Shown here one piece after another: positions 1 through 10,755 of a stretch of DNA of 64,000 nucleotides (position 1 is the first letter of the stretch; each line of letters starts with the position of its first letter). Source of the stretch: Calamus simplicifolius (lineage: Eukaryota > Streptophyta > Magnoliopsida > Arecales > Arecaceae). The notes under the pieces are model-generated. The model ran no database searches, was not told where the DNA came from, and worked only from the letters and a program-made list of their open reading frames with translations. The position numbers and the translations under genes were made by a program. The stretch is taken from the NCBI GenBank assembly GCA_900491605.1, contig UESW01004624.1, positions 381,036-445,035 of the forward strand, given 5' to 3'.

Positions 1-1520
1 TGAGGGCCTTCACGGACTCTCAACTCATTTCTGGACAAATCGCCGGGGAGTACGAGGCCAGGGACCCAACCATGTCCCGCTACTTGAGCAAGGTGTTGTC
101 CCAAGCGTCTCGTTTTTCTTACTTTCGCGTCAGCTATATCCCCAGAGCGGAGAATGTCAGGGCTGACGCGTTGTCCTGCTTGGCCACTTCGGTCGACGGG
201 ACGTTGGGAAGGACATATGTGGAACACCTACAAGTCCCGAGCACTGAGGCTGCGGATGAAGCATTGCCAGTGGAGCAGGAGTCTTCCTGGATGGACACCT
301 ACATCCGGTACTTGACCGACGGTACTCTCCCGGAGAACCCCGCTGAGGCCAAGCTGCTCAGGCGAAGGGCCCCGAGATTCTTGATGATGGACGGGAAGCT
401 TTATCGGAGATCCTTCTCATACCCAGTTCTCAGGTGTGTGGGGCCAACTGAATCAGATTACATCCTCAGAGAGATCCACGAAGGCGTATGCGGGAGTCAC
501 CTGGGGGGCAGAGCCCTAGCCTACAAGGCTCTGCGCCAAGGGTACTTTTGGTTGACGATGAAGGAAGATGCGGCCGAGCTCGTCAAGAAATGTGATAGCT
601 GCCAACGTCACGCCAATATCCAGCGACAGCCGACGTCTCACCTGACCCCCTTGGTAGCACCTTGGCCCTTCGCCCAGTGGGGCATGGATATCTTAGGGCC
701 ATTTCCCCCGGCCTCCGGGCAGCGGAAGTTCCTCTTGGTAGCGGTGGATCACTTCACCAAGTAGGTTGAAGCCGAGGCTCTGGCCAAGATTACCGAAAGC
801 AAAGTGAGATCTTTCTTCTGGAAGTCAATTATATGTCGGTTCGGACTACCGCGCACACTAGTCACTGATAATGGCCGGCAGTTTGACAATGCGCCTTTCC
901 GGGAGTTCTGCTCCGAGCTGGGTATCTGTCAGAGGTTCACTTCCGTCGGGCATCCTCAGACCAACGGGGCAGCTGAAGTGACTAACCGGATCATTCTCCA
1001 GGGGCTGAGATCTCGATTAGATGGCTGCAAGGGACGATGGGTGGAGGAGCTCCCCAACGTGCTATGGGCCTATCATACAACGCCGCGAGCCCCCACTGGC
1101 GAAACACCGTTCAGCTTAGTCTTTGGCTCTGAAGCTGTTATCCCTGTGGAGATCGGTGCGCCCAGCCCCCAGGTGGAAGCTTATAGCGAGGAAGGTAACC
1201 CTGACCAGCTGCGAGCCAACCTCGACCTAGTGGAGGAGGTGCGAGATCGGGCGCGACTTCGAATGGCAGCCTACCGACAACGGGCCGCGAAATACTACAA
1301 CGCTCGCGTGCGCCCCCGGACGTTCCTGCTGGGAGACCTGGTCCTTCGACGGGCCGAGATCTCGAAGCCAGCTGAGGGAGGCAAGTTAGCCCCAAACTGG
1401 GAGGGGCCTTACCGGATCGCCGAGACGCTCCGCCACGGAGCTTATAAAATTGAAGAACTTGATGGGACACCACTCCCTAGGACGTGGAATGCGGATAACC
1501 TCCGTCGGTATTATCAGTAA
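1..1520 (+). pseudogene. Gypsy A pol 3' end: RNase H, integrase
   Basis: The reading frame is open from the window edge. First comes the end of the RNase H domain (FTDSQLISGQIAGEYEARDP), then the integrase HHCC zinc finger (HEGVCGSHLGG ... KKCDSCQRHANIQ, about 460-615). The DDE core follows, with WGMDILGPFP (680-710), VTDNGRQF (860-885) and GHPQTNGAAEVTNR (945-990). The C-terminal part holds PNWEGPYRI and ends at WNADNLRRYYQ, stop at 1518-1520. The frame is interrupted once by TAG at 762-764, exactly where related integrases have Trp in the TKWVEA motif, so it is a single TGG to TAG change and not a frameshift. The product would insert element cDNA into the genome. No other break was seen in this stretch. 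Confidence 0.9.
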
Positions 1521-1621
1521 TGTATTCCTCCTTTCATGTTAAATATTATCCCTGTATTCATTTGGGTTTTTGCCCCTTGTTCAATATTAACAAGATTCAA
1601 TTTTAGTTACTTAAATCTTCA

Positions 1622-2415
1622 CAGAAAAGCCTGGCACCCCGTCGGCACTCAAAGCCCTGCACTAGCCAGGCATAAAGCCCAGTGTACCACTGGCAGAGCA
1701 GTGTACCACTGGCTCTCAACAACAGAAGCCCGGCACCCCGTCGGCACTCAAAGCCCTGCACTAGCCAGGCATAAAGCCCAGTGTACCACTGGCAGAGCAG
1801 TGTACCACTGGCTCTCAACAACAAAAGCCCGGCACCCCGTCGGCACTCAAAGCCCTGCACTAGCCAGGCATAAAGCCCAGTGTACCACTGGCAGAGCAGT
1901 GTACCACTGGCTCTCAACAACAAAAGCCCAGCACCCCATCGGCACTCAAAGCCCTGCACTAGCCAGGCATAAAGCCTAGTGTACCACTGGTAGAGCAGTG
2001 TACCACTGGCTCTCAACAACAGAAGCCCGGCACCCCGTCGGCACTCAAAGCCCTGCACTAGCCAGGCATAAAGCCCAGTGTACCACTGGCAGAGCAGTGT
2101 ACCACTGGCTCTCAACAACAAAAGCCCGGCACCCCATCGGCACTCAAAGCCCTGCACTAGCCAGGCATAAAGCCCAGTGTACCACAGGCAGAGCAGTGTA
2201 CCACTGGCTCTCAACAACAGAAGCCCGGCACCCCGTCGGCACTCAAAGCCCTGCACTAGCCAGGCATAAAGCCTAGTGTATCACTGGCAGAGCAGTGTAC
2301 CACTGGCTCTCAACAACAAAAGCCCGGCACCCCGTCGGCACTCAAAGCCCTGCACTAGCCAGGCATAAAGCCCAGTGAGCCGCTGGCGGAGCAGTGTACC
2401 ACCGGCTCTCCATAA
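1622..2415 (+). repeat. 99-bp tandem array in 3' UTR of gypsy A
   Basis: Eight units start at 1633, 1732, 1831, 1930, 2029, 2128, 2227 and 2326, read from the recurring GGCACCCCGTCGGCACTC core. The spacing is exactly 99 bp. Each unit carries the dyad CCAGTG-TAC-CACTGG plus a second, 5-bp-stem copy 20 bp later. Because 99 is divisible by three, long open frames run through the array on both strands. They are artefacts of the period. The last unit is diverged and fades near 2415. Tat-lineage elements are known to carry such 3' UTR arrays. Confidence 0.93.
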
Positions 2416-2822
2416 CCAAGACCCGACAGCACATACCCGCTGGTCAGATAAAAGCCGATTCCCGTAGGCATCCAAAGTCACACACCAACTTAGTACAAGG
2501 TCTGATACTTGACAGGGCATTGCGCCGATAGCCCCAAGGAGCCTATCTACCTAATCTCTGACCGACGGTCTCTGCTCCGAGAGCTCTACCCTCCCTGGTT
2601 CTAACTTTCGGGTTTAAATAGCTAGGGCGGAATGGCTTGGGTGGGAAGTTGCCCCGAAACTATCAGAACTAATGGGGCGATAAGGCTACATGTCAATTGA
2701 TGAAATCGGTGGCAATTCAGAAGGCTTTTTGAAGAGTATTTTCATTAATTGAAAGAAACTACAAAATGCCGACGTCGTCGGGCTTACAAAAAAAAAAGAG
2801 AGGCAAAATCACAAGTGCGAGC
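2416..2822. other. Spacer between array and antisense ORF of gypsy A
   Basis: No convincing coding sequence. It includes a degenerate continuation of the array to about 2450 and an A-rich run at 2788-2800. It lies at the 3' sides of both the sense pol and the antisense ORF, that is, the convergent intergenic part of the element. Confidence 0.5.
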
Positions 2823-3406
2823 TCATGGCTCTGCCGGCGCGGGCTCATCATCAGAAGGGGCCAAGTCAGATAACCGCTCCAATTCAACCTCCAGGGCCCG
2901 GGGGAAGTTCAGGTCTCTGGCCACCTTCTCTTTGCCATGCTGGAACCCATCAAGAAATACCGCTGCCGAAGCCTCGGCCAAGTCGTTGCGAAGCGCCCGG
3001 ACGCCTTGTATTCCTCTATGAGCCCAGCAGCTCGGGTTTTCTCTGCGGCAAGGGCTTCCGCCGCGATCCTCTCAGCCTCCCGAGCGCGGCTTACCTCCTC
3101 CTCACATCGGCAGGTTTCCTCCCTTGCCGCTCTTGCCTCTTCCGCCGCCGCGCCCGCCCGATTTTCAGCCTCCTGGAGAGCTGGGGTTAACTCTGAGATA
3201 TGCATCTCTCTGGCCATGACAGCGCTCACAGCCTCCGTCATGTGAGAGAGCGCTGCGCGCGCACGGTCAGCTTCAATCTCCGCCCGGCTCTGGGCGGCCT
3301 TCACCTCGCTCGCACAGGTGTCTTTGATCGACTCCAGCGCCTTCTCGGTCGCCTCCTTACATTCCCTGCACTGTCCGCATAAAAGACAAGGACGAGGATC
3401 AGCCAC
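2823..3406 (-). pseudogene. Antisense coiled-coil ORF of gypsy A, frameshifted
   Basis: Read on the minus strand from ATG at 3406, the protein begins MADPRPCLLCGQCRECKEATEKA. It continues as a charged Ala/Glu/Arg-rich heptad region (REETCRCEEEVSRAREAER, EALAAEKTRAAGLIEEYKAS), a predicted coiled coil. After EEYKASG the frame shifts. The next frame reads HGKEKVARDLNFPRALEVEL and then an acidic tail, stopping at TGA 2823-2825. Antisense ORFs between pol and the 3' LTR are a known feature of Tat elements. This one matches the C-terminal coiled-coil half of the longer antisense gene of element B but lacks the N-terminal domain seen there, and it begins only 64 bp from the LTR. It has no assigned biochemical role. 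Confidence 0.7.
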
Positions 3407-3518
3407 GTGGAGAACGCCCCTTGAGCCTCAGCGGTGGGACCCGCTTCGCCCTAGGGGCAAGGGGGCATCTGATATTACTGATCCCACGTCGTCAAAATAG
3501 AAGGTAACGATGGCTATT

Positions 3519-4090
3519 GACCCCGGGACCCTCTCGGGGTCGGGGTGCATCAGCATTCCCCACCCCCAGGACCCCCTCGGGGTCGCTGGGTGGGGCCATC
3601 AGTCCTTGACCCCGGGACCCTCTCGGGGTTGGGGCGCATCAGTATTCCCCCACCCTCGGGACCCCCTCGAGGTCGCTGGGTGGGGCCATCAGTCCTTGAC
3701 CCCGGAACCCTCTCGGGGTCGGGGTGCATCAGCATTCCCCCACCCCCGGGACCCCCTCGGGGTCGTTGGGTGGGGCCATCAGTCCTTGACCCCGGGACCC
3801 TCTCGGGGTCGGGGCGCATCAGTATTCCCCCACCCCCGGGACCCCCTCGGGGTCGCTGGGTGGGGCCATCAGTCCTTGACCCCGGGACCCTCTCGGGGTC
3901 GGGGCGCATCAGTATTCCCCCACCCCCGGGACCCCCTCGGGGTCGCTGGGTGGGGCCATCAGTCCTTGACCCCGGGACCCTCTCGGGGTCGGGGTGCATC
4001 AGCATTCCCCCACCCCCGGGACCCCCTCGGGGTCGCTGGGTGGGGCCATCAGTCCTTGACCTCGGGACCCTCTCGGGGTCGGGGTGCGCT
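3519..4090 (+). repeat. 90-bp GC-rich tandem array in U3 of gypsy A
   Basis: The marker CCATCAGTCCTTGACC recurs with an exact 90-bp spacing (its AGTCCTTGAC part at 3601, 3691, 3781, 3871, 3961 and 4051). Units contain GACCCC-CTC-GGGGTC (6-bp stem, 3-nt loop) and GACCC-TCTCG-GGGTC. Diverged units continue to about 4175. The period is divisible by three, which produces spurious open frames on both strands. Confidence 0.93.
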
Positions 4091-4261
4091 GGCATTTCCT
4101 TATCCCCGTGACCCTCACCGACCTCGGGGTGCACCAACGTTCTCCCACCCCTGGGACCCCCTCCGGCTCTAGGGTGGGGAGTCATCAGCGATCAGCATGC
4201 AACTCAACTGCCAAGGAAAACGACAACTACTAGGTTGCACGGTGCTCACACATGATTTTCA

Positions 4262-4520
4262 GCACATGGCCATGCCTCGCCACGGCGTATGATTCGGTAC
4301 TCCCGTGAATGCGCCCCGTTACGGAGGGCCATGCCTCATAACGGTGTTTGGCGCGTTGCATGCCCCTGTGCATGACCATGCCTTGCCACAGCGTACGATT
4401 CGATACTCCCGTGATTGCACCCCGTTACAGAGGGCCATGCCTCATAACCGTGTTTGGCGCGTTGCATGTCCCTGTGCATCACCATGCCTCGCTACGGCGT
4501 ATGATTCGCTACCGCTGGCA
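4262..4520 (+). repeat. 106-bp tandem repeat, about 2.4 units
   Basis: CCATGCC(T/C)(C/T)GC(C/T)AC(G/A)GCGTA recurs at 4270, 4376 and 4482, a 106-bp period. Each unit also contains GGGCCATGCCTCATAAC and TTTGGCGCGTTGCATG. It lies upstream of the LTR TATA box, so it is U3 sequence. Confidence 0.85.
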
Positions 4521-4650
4521 ATGGTGCCCGGTCATATCAACCGGCGGCGTGCACTGAACGCCTTCACAGCTACCGGACACGTATGATATCACACGCAGCG
4601 ATGGTACGATGGTGATCTTCCAGAGCTGTAAGCTAGGGTATTCGGACAGG

Positions 4651-4658
4651 TATAAAGG
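4651..4658 (+). promoter_or_regulatory. TATA box of gypsy A LTR
   Basis: TATAAAGG in a GC-rich context about 250 bp before the LTR end. This is the expected place for the RNA start that defines R. Confidence 0.6.
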
Positions 4659-4904
4659 CACGTGCTCACGCTGTAAGTGGGATCTGAACTCTGGTTTTTC
4701 TGAGCTTTCTTCCTCCCAGCAATAACCCTAACCGCCTCAGCTCTTCTTCGCTGGAGCGGTTCTCTGTCTGAGCCCAAGTGACTAACTTGATCGTCGGAGG
4801 GTCCCCACCGGCGCCACCGGTCTCCGGGGACTTTTCTTGCAGGATTTCGAGGAGAAGGACGTCCGTCTTCCCCGATGTTTGAGGAAGGTGACTTGGCGTC
4901 ATCA

Positions 4905-5177
4905 AATAAGATTTAAAAAAATATAATAATATAAAATTTTATATTTTTGAAAACAAGCAAAGCAAATGAAATAATTTTATATTTTAGTAGTCTAATTATT
5001 AAGTATAAAATTGCAGAGGTAATGTTATATTACCCTATAATAATCACAATATTACGTGAGGCAATATTATACTATCGTAATCGAGATGAAATCCAACGGA
5101 CAACGATATTGTGCGCGTGAGCGTATGTACTTGCAGAAATGCATCTGCTTTAATTTTTTTTTACTTTATTTTTTTTT
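4905..5177. other. AT-rich flank, no gene
   Basis: AT-rich sequence between gypsy A and a LINE tail. The T-run at 5168-5177 is the complement of the LINE poly(A). No coding potential was seen. Confidence 0.6.
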
Positions 5178-5548
5178 GGTACAAACGAGTGATCATATCA
5201 ATTTAGAGTGAGTCAAATCCGATATATCATAATATAAAATTTGAAAAAGTATAGAGGGCAAGGATTGCCTTGCTTTCAGCTCCAAGTACCCAAGTGATAG
5301 GCTACTCTTACTGTGATCCAGTCAACCGCTGAGTTGACTTTTTGATAGATATGCCTAATCTGGGCGTAATAAATTTTCTGAAGGATAGAACGAATGTTGC
5401 CAGGTAAGTGGACGTAGGATTCTTGACGTATCCAGCAGATTACAGTAATAATCTCTTTAGAAAATAAGACTGCATGCGTCCTGGCTTCGGATGGCACAGG
5501 AGATAGAGTCCATGCAGCATACAGCTAAGCAAGAGGCATCTAGGAATT
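5178..5548 (-). mobile_element. 5'-truncated L1 LINE, 3' end only
   Basis: The minus strand ends in poly(A) (T-run just left of 5178) preceded by the family end motif (plus strand ACAAACGAGTGATCATA, as in the other L1 copies here). The ORF at 5276-5497 encodes the C-terminal end of the RNase H domain (QIRHIYQKVNSAVDWI), closely matching the ends of the two longer L1 copies. Only about 370 bp remain, which is typical 5' truncation by incomplete reverse transcription. Confidence 0.8.
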
Positions 5549-5997
5549 AAAAAGGTCAAATTCTTCTGCCGTCAATATTTGACCTTCGATCCTTGAATTA
5601 CAAAAGTCGATCCGCATCTATCATGAATACTTTTATCAAAATTAATTTTAACAAACGCTAAAATATAAATACCATGCGATGGTACGCTGCGAAAGTAGCT
5701 GAGAAATTTAAGAGCCTAAGCTAACAGAATGAGGCACACTCTGATTGGGAGTATACTCAACTGTTACGGCACCGGTACATTTGCTGTTACTGCTATAACA
5801 CAAAGCCATCTGGCGCGTTCTGTCGAGTGAAGTTTTAACGGAAAATTGCGGTGCGAGCGCGCCACCTTGCAGCCATCGCCGACTTCCAAACGCACGCCGT
5901 CCATCAAGATCCTGCATCGTCTTGTACTGAACGCTGTCTCATTGTATAAACGTCGAGTGTTTTTAAATTTTTAAACCGGTGCCTTTTGGCACCGATT
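5549..5997. other. Unassigned flank of composite
   Basis: No convincing ORF. It contains a short perfect hairpin GGTGCC-TTTT-GGCACC at about 5979-5994, immediately outside the left inverted repeat. Confidence 0.45.
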
Positions 5998-6318
5998 TTA
6001 GAAGAAGAGAGCGGGAAAAAAAGCTTATTGCGAAAAGAATGTTAAAGTGAAAATGTGATTTTAAAACATCATTTGAAATAATGTTGTTCACTTTCACCTT
6101 CTCACCTCCTCTGTGCCACGCCAGCGAAAGCCTTCCGCTGGTGTGGTAGAAGATCGACAAAAAATCATCATTTAGAGTGATGATTTCAGTAGAGAAATCT
6201 CACTTTAAGTGGCGATTTCATTCTGACTGAAATCGCTACTTGAAGTGGCAATTTCTTTACTGAAATCACTGTTTCAAGTAGCGATTTTCTTTTGACGAAG
6301 GCTGCACACTTGCAGCAG
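5998..6318 (+). repeat. Left inverted-repeat arm
   Basis: Begins near GAAGAGAGCGGGAAAAAAAG and ends at AAGGCTGCACACTTGCAGCAG. The inner half consists of alternating, mutually complementary mini-units (AAGTGGCGATTT, AAATCGCTACTTGAA, CAAGTAGCGATTT), so the arm can also fold on itself. Confidence 0.7.
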
Positions 6319-6485
6319 TTGAGGGCAACGGAGTGGAAGAGAGGGAGTTTGCGCGCCATGTCCTTGATGAGGCTGTGGAAGCCCTGGAGCTGGTAGTGGA
6401 GGTTGACCATCCAATGGTGCTGGTCAACCTCACCCCTCTCACGCACTCTCTCTTTCTTCTTTCTTTTTCCTATATTTTTTTTCAT
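6319..6485 (-). pseudogene. Captured host exon fragment, unidentified
   Basis: On the minus strand the stretch encodes HHWMVNLHYQLQGFHSL and then IKDMARKLPLFHSVALN. Third codon positions are almost all G or C (GTC AAC CTC CAC TAC CAG CTC), unlike the surrounding AT-rich DNA, which points to a real exon. I do not recognise the gene. The plus strand is also open, but its codon pattern is less convincing. The fragment stops at the L1 poly(A) junction on one side and at the inverted-repeat arm on the other. Confidence 0.4.
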
Positions 6486-6610
6486 TCAAATGGTGTTTTT
6501 TTTTAATTTTTTGTACAAGCGGACGATCATACAACACGGGTACGAATCAGCCCATACTGATCAGAATATAAAATCTGATGTAGACCAGAAGGACAGGGAT
6601 CCCCTTGCCT

Positions 6611-9600
6611 CTATCTCCAGTAACCTGAGTGATGCACCACTAAAGATGCCACCCAATCGACCGCCGAATTAGCTTTACGATAGGTATGGCGAATCTGACT
6701 TCCATGGATCTCCCTCAAAATAGCCCAAATATCATGAAGGAGCGGATTGATAGGGGCTTGAGAGCCATTATCCCTCCACAACCACCTGATAATAATCATA
6801 GAGTCACCTTCAATAATAAGGTTAGAAGCATGAAGAGTCCAAACTGCATAGGAGATACCCATCCAGGCTGCATAGAGCTCAGACATTGGGACAGAGGAGT
6901 TCGGACTACCAAAACCACCTGCCGCCAATAGGTCGCCCTCCGGCCCTCGGATGACAAAAGCAGAACCCACTAGCCTATCTCGGACACTCCCGTCAAAGTT
7001 GATTTTGAAAAACCCTGAAGGAGAGGCTCCCAAGATATGAAAAGCGTATGCCGGTTCACTGCCAAAGCAGCCGGAGAACCCCAGATGCCAGAGGAGTCAA
7101 AACCATCAGTAAAAAGACCATGGGCACAATCCAATGTCAGGGATCTGATTTTCCATATGATCCTGTGGAAGGATATACTATTATTTGTGAAGATAATCTG
7201 ATTCCTAGACAACCAGATCTGATAAGCCGTAGAAGCCCACAGAGCACATTTGTACTGGGAGGCCTTGCGGAGGTCATATAAAAAAGAGGAGCACTGAGAG
7301 CCCATATTATCCAATCTATAATAATAGCTAGATGACTTCTATATCTGCCTCACTCTAGGACAAGAGAAGATGGCATGACCAGTAGACTCCGCCTCCAAGC
7401 CGCATAACGGACAGATAGGCTGGATAGGCAAGCCCCTCCTTGCAAGCAAAGCACAAGTAGGAAGACATTCTCATAGCAGTTTCCATATGAAGAGCTGGAC
7501 CCTAGGGACAATGGGAAGCTTCCAGATCCATGCCACATGCATCGACCCCTGAGACTGAGGCCTAAAAATCTTCACAAGATCCTTAGTGGGGGCCCGAAGA
7601 AGACAAGATCTCCACCGAAGTCTGACATCTGTGGAAATACCAGGGATGAGCGGAATGGAAAGGATCTGGCGGGAAAGCTTCTGTCCAAAGAATCTGGTCA
7701 CCAGCAGGGCACTCCAAGAGGTAGGATCAGAAGAGAGCAAGTCCTTAACTCTCATACTACTAGGGACATCAATGCTAAAGAAGGAGGGCCATCGAGAAAG
7801 CGGATGTCAGAGATCCAAGAATCCTAAATAACATCAATGGAAGAGCCATCTCCTATCATCCACGAAGTGTTATTTAGAATGGAGCTACCATATTGACACA
7901 CTTCCTTCCAAAAAGTAGAACACCTTCGAGATGGCTGGATATGCAAGGAGGGAGTCCAATCCCCATATCTGGACTACATAAAAGAACTCCATAGGCACTG
8001 CGGCTCCAGGATAAACCACGATGCATGCTTGGCCAAAAGGGCCTCCCTTCGGACAGCCAGCGACTAGATCCCAAGACCCCCCTCTTGGGTCGGCATACAG
8101 ACCCTCTCCCAAGACATAAGATGAATACCATGCCCATCCTGCATAGAGGCCCAAAGGAAGTCCCTAAGGCACCTCTCGATCCTCTTGAGGCACGTAATCG
8201 GGATAGCAACATTAGAAAGAAGATATATAGGAAGGGAGGAGAGCACCGATCGAATGATCGTGACCCTAGCCATCATAGATAATCCTGTAACCTGCCACCC
8301 CTCGATGCGCTGGCAAACCCGCATCTCAAGATCAGAATAATTAGCACAGCGGGGATGCCGACCAGTCATGGGAACCCCCAAGTACTGAAGTCGGTCAGTC
8401 TGAGAGGAAATACCCAGCGTATGGGAAACAGCTTCCCTGTTAGCTCTGGAGGTCTTCGGACTAAAGCAGATAGCAGTCTTGGATACATTGACCTTATGAC
8501 CCGAAGCCTCACAATAACGTTGAATAATGACAACAAAAGTAGAAGCATTGGCAGTGGTTGCTAGACCAAGCAAAATACAATCATCAGCGAAAAGAAGATG
8601 AGAGATAGCAGGCCCCCTAGGACTGGCCATAAAAGGGTCAATGCTACTATCAGCCTGAGCCTGATAGAAGGCACGAGAAAGATCATCCGCTGCCAAAATA
8701 AACAGTAGAGGGGATAGGGGGCATCCCTGACGCAGACCCACGGAAGAGTGAAAAAATTTAGTCATGCTCCCGTTGATGATCAGCGAGAAAGAAAGCCTCT
8801 GAATGCATGCCATAATCCAGTCTATAAAGTGATCATCAAAACCAAACTCCTAAAGGGAATAGAGCAGGAAATCCCAGCTAAGTCTATCATAGGCTCTCTC
8901 CATGTCCAGCTTGATAGCCATAAGACACTGCCTAGCCGGGGCTCTCTGAAGGTCATACATAAACTCCTGAGCAATAAGGACGTTATCTGAAATGCTACGT
9001 CCTATGATAAATGCCCCCTGTTCCACAGCTATAAGCCACGGGATCACCAAGTGAAGACGGCTAGCAAGCAAACAAGCACATACCTTATATAGAGTAGTGC
9101 AGAGACTGATAGGCCAAAAATACTGAGGAAGGGAAGCATCGTGACGTTTGGGCACAAGAGTAATAAGGGTCCGATTCCAATCAGCAGGGATGGCCTTGTC
9201 TTGAAATACAAGATGAATAGCCTGAGCCACCTCCTAACCAACAATGTCCCAGTAATGACGGAAGAAGAATGGCAGAAATCCATCAGGCCCCGGGGCCTTA
9301 TCCGGCTTGAGCTCCCATAGAGCCAAGTGAATCTCGTCATCAGTGATAGGTCGGATAAGCATGTCATTGTCCAGAGAGGAAACCTTCCTAGAGTCCGAGA
9401 CCTGGGAGACCGAAAAGCCATTGCCAGAGGGCTCCGACCATCTGGTCTGAAAGAAATGAAGGAGTTGGTCCCGAATAGAGGGAAAATCCTCATGATAGTG
9501 CCCTGACTCATCTGCTAATCTGCAGATTCTGTTAGTAGCTCGCTGCTTCAGAGTGGCATGGTGGAAAAATCTAGTATTACGGTCCCCCCTTCTCAAATAC

Positions 9601-10663
9601 ACTGGATCGTGGACCGTTGCCTCCAATGGATCTCCCGCTGAGTGAGAAGAGAGTGGTGCAGGGCAAGCTTGGCCCGAAGAGAAGAAAGGTTAGAGTCCAA
9701 AAGAACACCCTCCTGATCCTCCTTAGCATGCAAGGAACTAATCTCAGCTTCAAGTTGTTCCACCTGCCTATCCAAATCACCAACCTCCGTTCTATTCCAT
9801 CTGAGCAGCCTTCGTTTAGCCAACGAAAGCCGACGGGAAAGCCGATAAATAGCATTGCCCCGGATGGGAAGATGCCAAATCTGGGAAATGATAGATCGGG
9901 CCGCCGAATATGAAGTCCAAAATTGCTCAATTTTGAACTACCTCCACTGATAATGATCATTCTCCGTAGAGATAAGAATGGGGCAGTAGTCAGAAGCATT
10001 CCTCAAGAGATGAGCAACAGTAGTAGACGGGAACTTCTACAGCCATCGATCTGAAGCCATAGCCCTATCAAGTCTCTCTCAAACTCGAGCCGACCCCTGA
10101 TGATTATTACACCAGGTGAACTGTGACCCCAAGAATCCCAAGTCCAGAAGGCCAGCCGAACTAATGAAAGCCCTAAACTCATTGATATCAGCAGTGCCAG
10201 TGACTCTTCTACCCCCACGCTTTTCACTAGCTTCAGTGATACAATTGAAATCACCAGCAACAATGGAAGGGATGCCCTGGGTAAGAAGGGAAAGAATATC
10301 GGCCCATAATAGCCGTCTTTCTCAAAAATCAATACTGGCATAAACGGCCGACAGAAGCCAAGGGTCAGAAGAGCCCTCATAAACAACAAGACCTAAATGC
10401 TGATTACTTTGATGAGAAACATCAATCGTAACAACAGAAGAGCGCCAAATGGCTATAATACCACCAGATAGACCCACAGCCTCAACCGCATATAGGGACC
10501 AGTTACAAATCACCTGTCTCCGAAACCAAGCCAAACCATCCCCCGACAACCTAGTTTCTAAAAGCACACAGATATCAAAGTTATGAAGTTGCAGCAATTT
10601 GCCAAAGGAGGATCGAAATGACAGCTTTCGAGCTCCTCTGACATTCCAAATAAGGATCTTCAT
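6611..10663 (-). pseudogene. L1 copy 1 ORF2: endonuclease, RT, RNase H
   Basis: ORF2 starts at ATG 10663 (MKILIWNVRGARKLSF), the usual start of the plant L1 endonuclease domain. VAGDFNCITEASEKRGGRR follows in another frame. The reverse transcriptase spans roughly 9300-8060: NRTLITLVPK, FIIGRSISDNVLIAQE, VGLRQGCPLSPLLFIL, and the catalytic box HLLFADDCIL. A zf-RVT region lies at about 7750-7470, with RSCLLRAPTKDLVKIF and WIWKLPIVPRVQ. RNase H runs 7033-6611 (FFKINFDGSVRDRL, MSELYAAWMGI, NLIIEGDSM). Ordered domains on one strand with several frame changes show a once complete ORF2 of about 1,350 codons. The RNase H after RT is seen in a subset of plant L1s. Confidence 0.9.
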
Positions 10664-10755
10664 TTAACATGAAGAGGAGGCAAGGACCCCCCCTGCACTT
10701 CTACCATAGCACTATCTTGGAGGCACCCAGAAGAGCTAGTGCCATCCTCAAAGAT

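Larger units (their letters stand above)
1..4904 (+). mobile_element. Ty3/gypsy Tat-lineage retrotransposon A, 3' portion
   Basis: Only the 3' part lies in the window. The order is end of the extra RNase H, integrase zinc finger and core, a 99-bp tandem array, an antisense coiled-coil ORF, a polypurine tract (about 3454-3465) and a 3' LTR ending in TCA near 4904. A second RNase H before integrase, 3' UTR tandem repeats and an antisense ORF are known hallmarks of the plant Tat group. The element has at least one nonsense change in pol and a frameshift in the antisense ORF, so it is probably inactive. The 5' LTR is outside the window, so TSD and age cannot be judged here. Confidence 0.85.
3470..4904 (+). 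mobile_element. 3' LTR of gypsy A
   Basis: It begins TGATATTACTG right after a purine tract (AGGGGCAAGGGGGCATC), the same junction style as element B (GGGAGTTGGGGGCATG, then TGATGAGG). It ends ACTTGGCGTCATCA. A TATA box lies at 4651-4658, giving a long U3 that contains two tandem arrays and an R-U5 of about 220 bp. Boundaries were inferred without the 5' LTR for comparison. Confidence 0.65.

Noticed and set aside
1138..1473. Minus-strand ORF opposite integrase
   Set aside because: Shadow of the sense integrase frame.
1622..2415. CRISPR-like direct repeats
   Set aside because: Units are contiguous 99-bp repeats without unique spacers, in a plant retrotransposon.
1536..2520. Long ORFs on both strands through the 99-bp array
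   Set aside because: Created by a period divisible by three. The peptide is the same 33-residue unit repeated, with no start context or codon signal.
3510..4185. Three overlapping long ORFs across the 90-bp array (Pro/Gly-rich)
   Set aside because: Same artefact of a 90-bp period in GC-rich DNA, inside an LTR.
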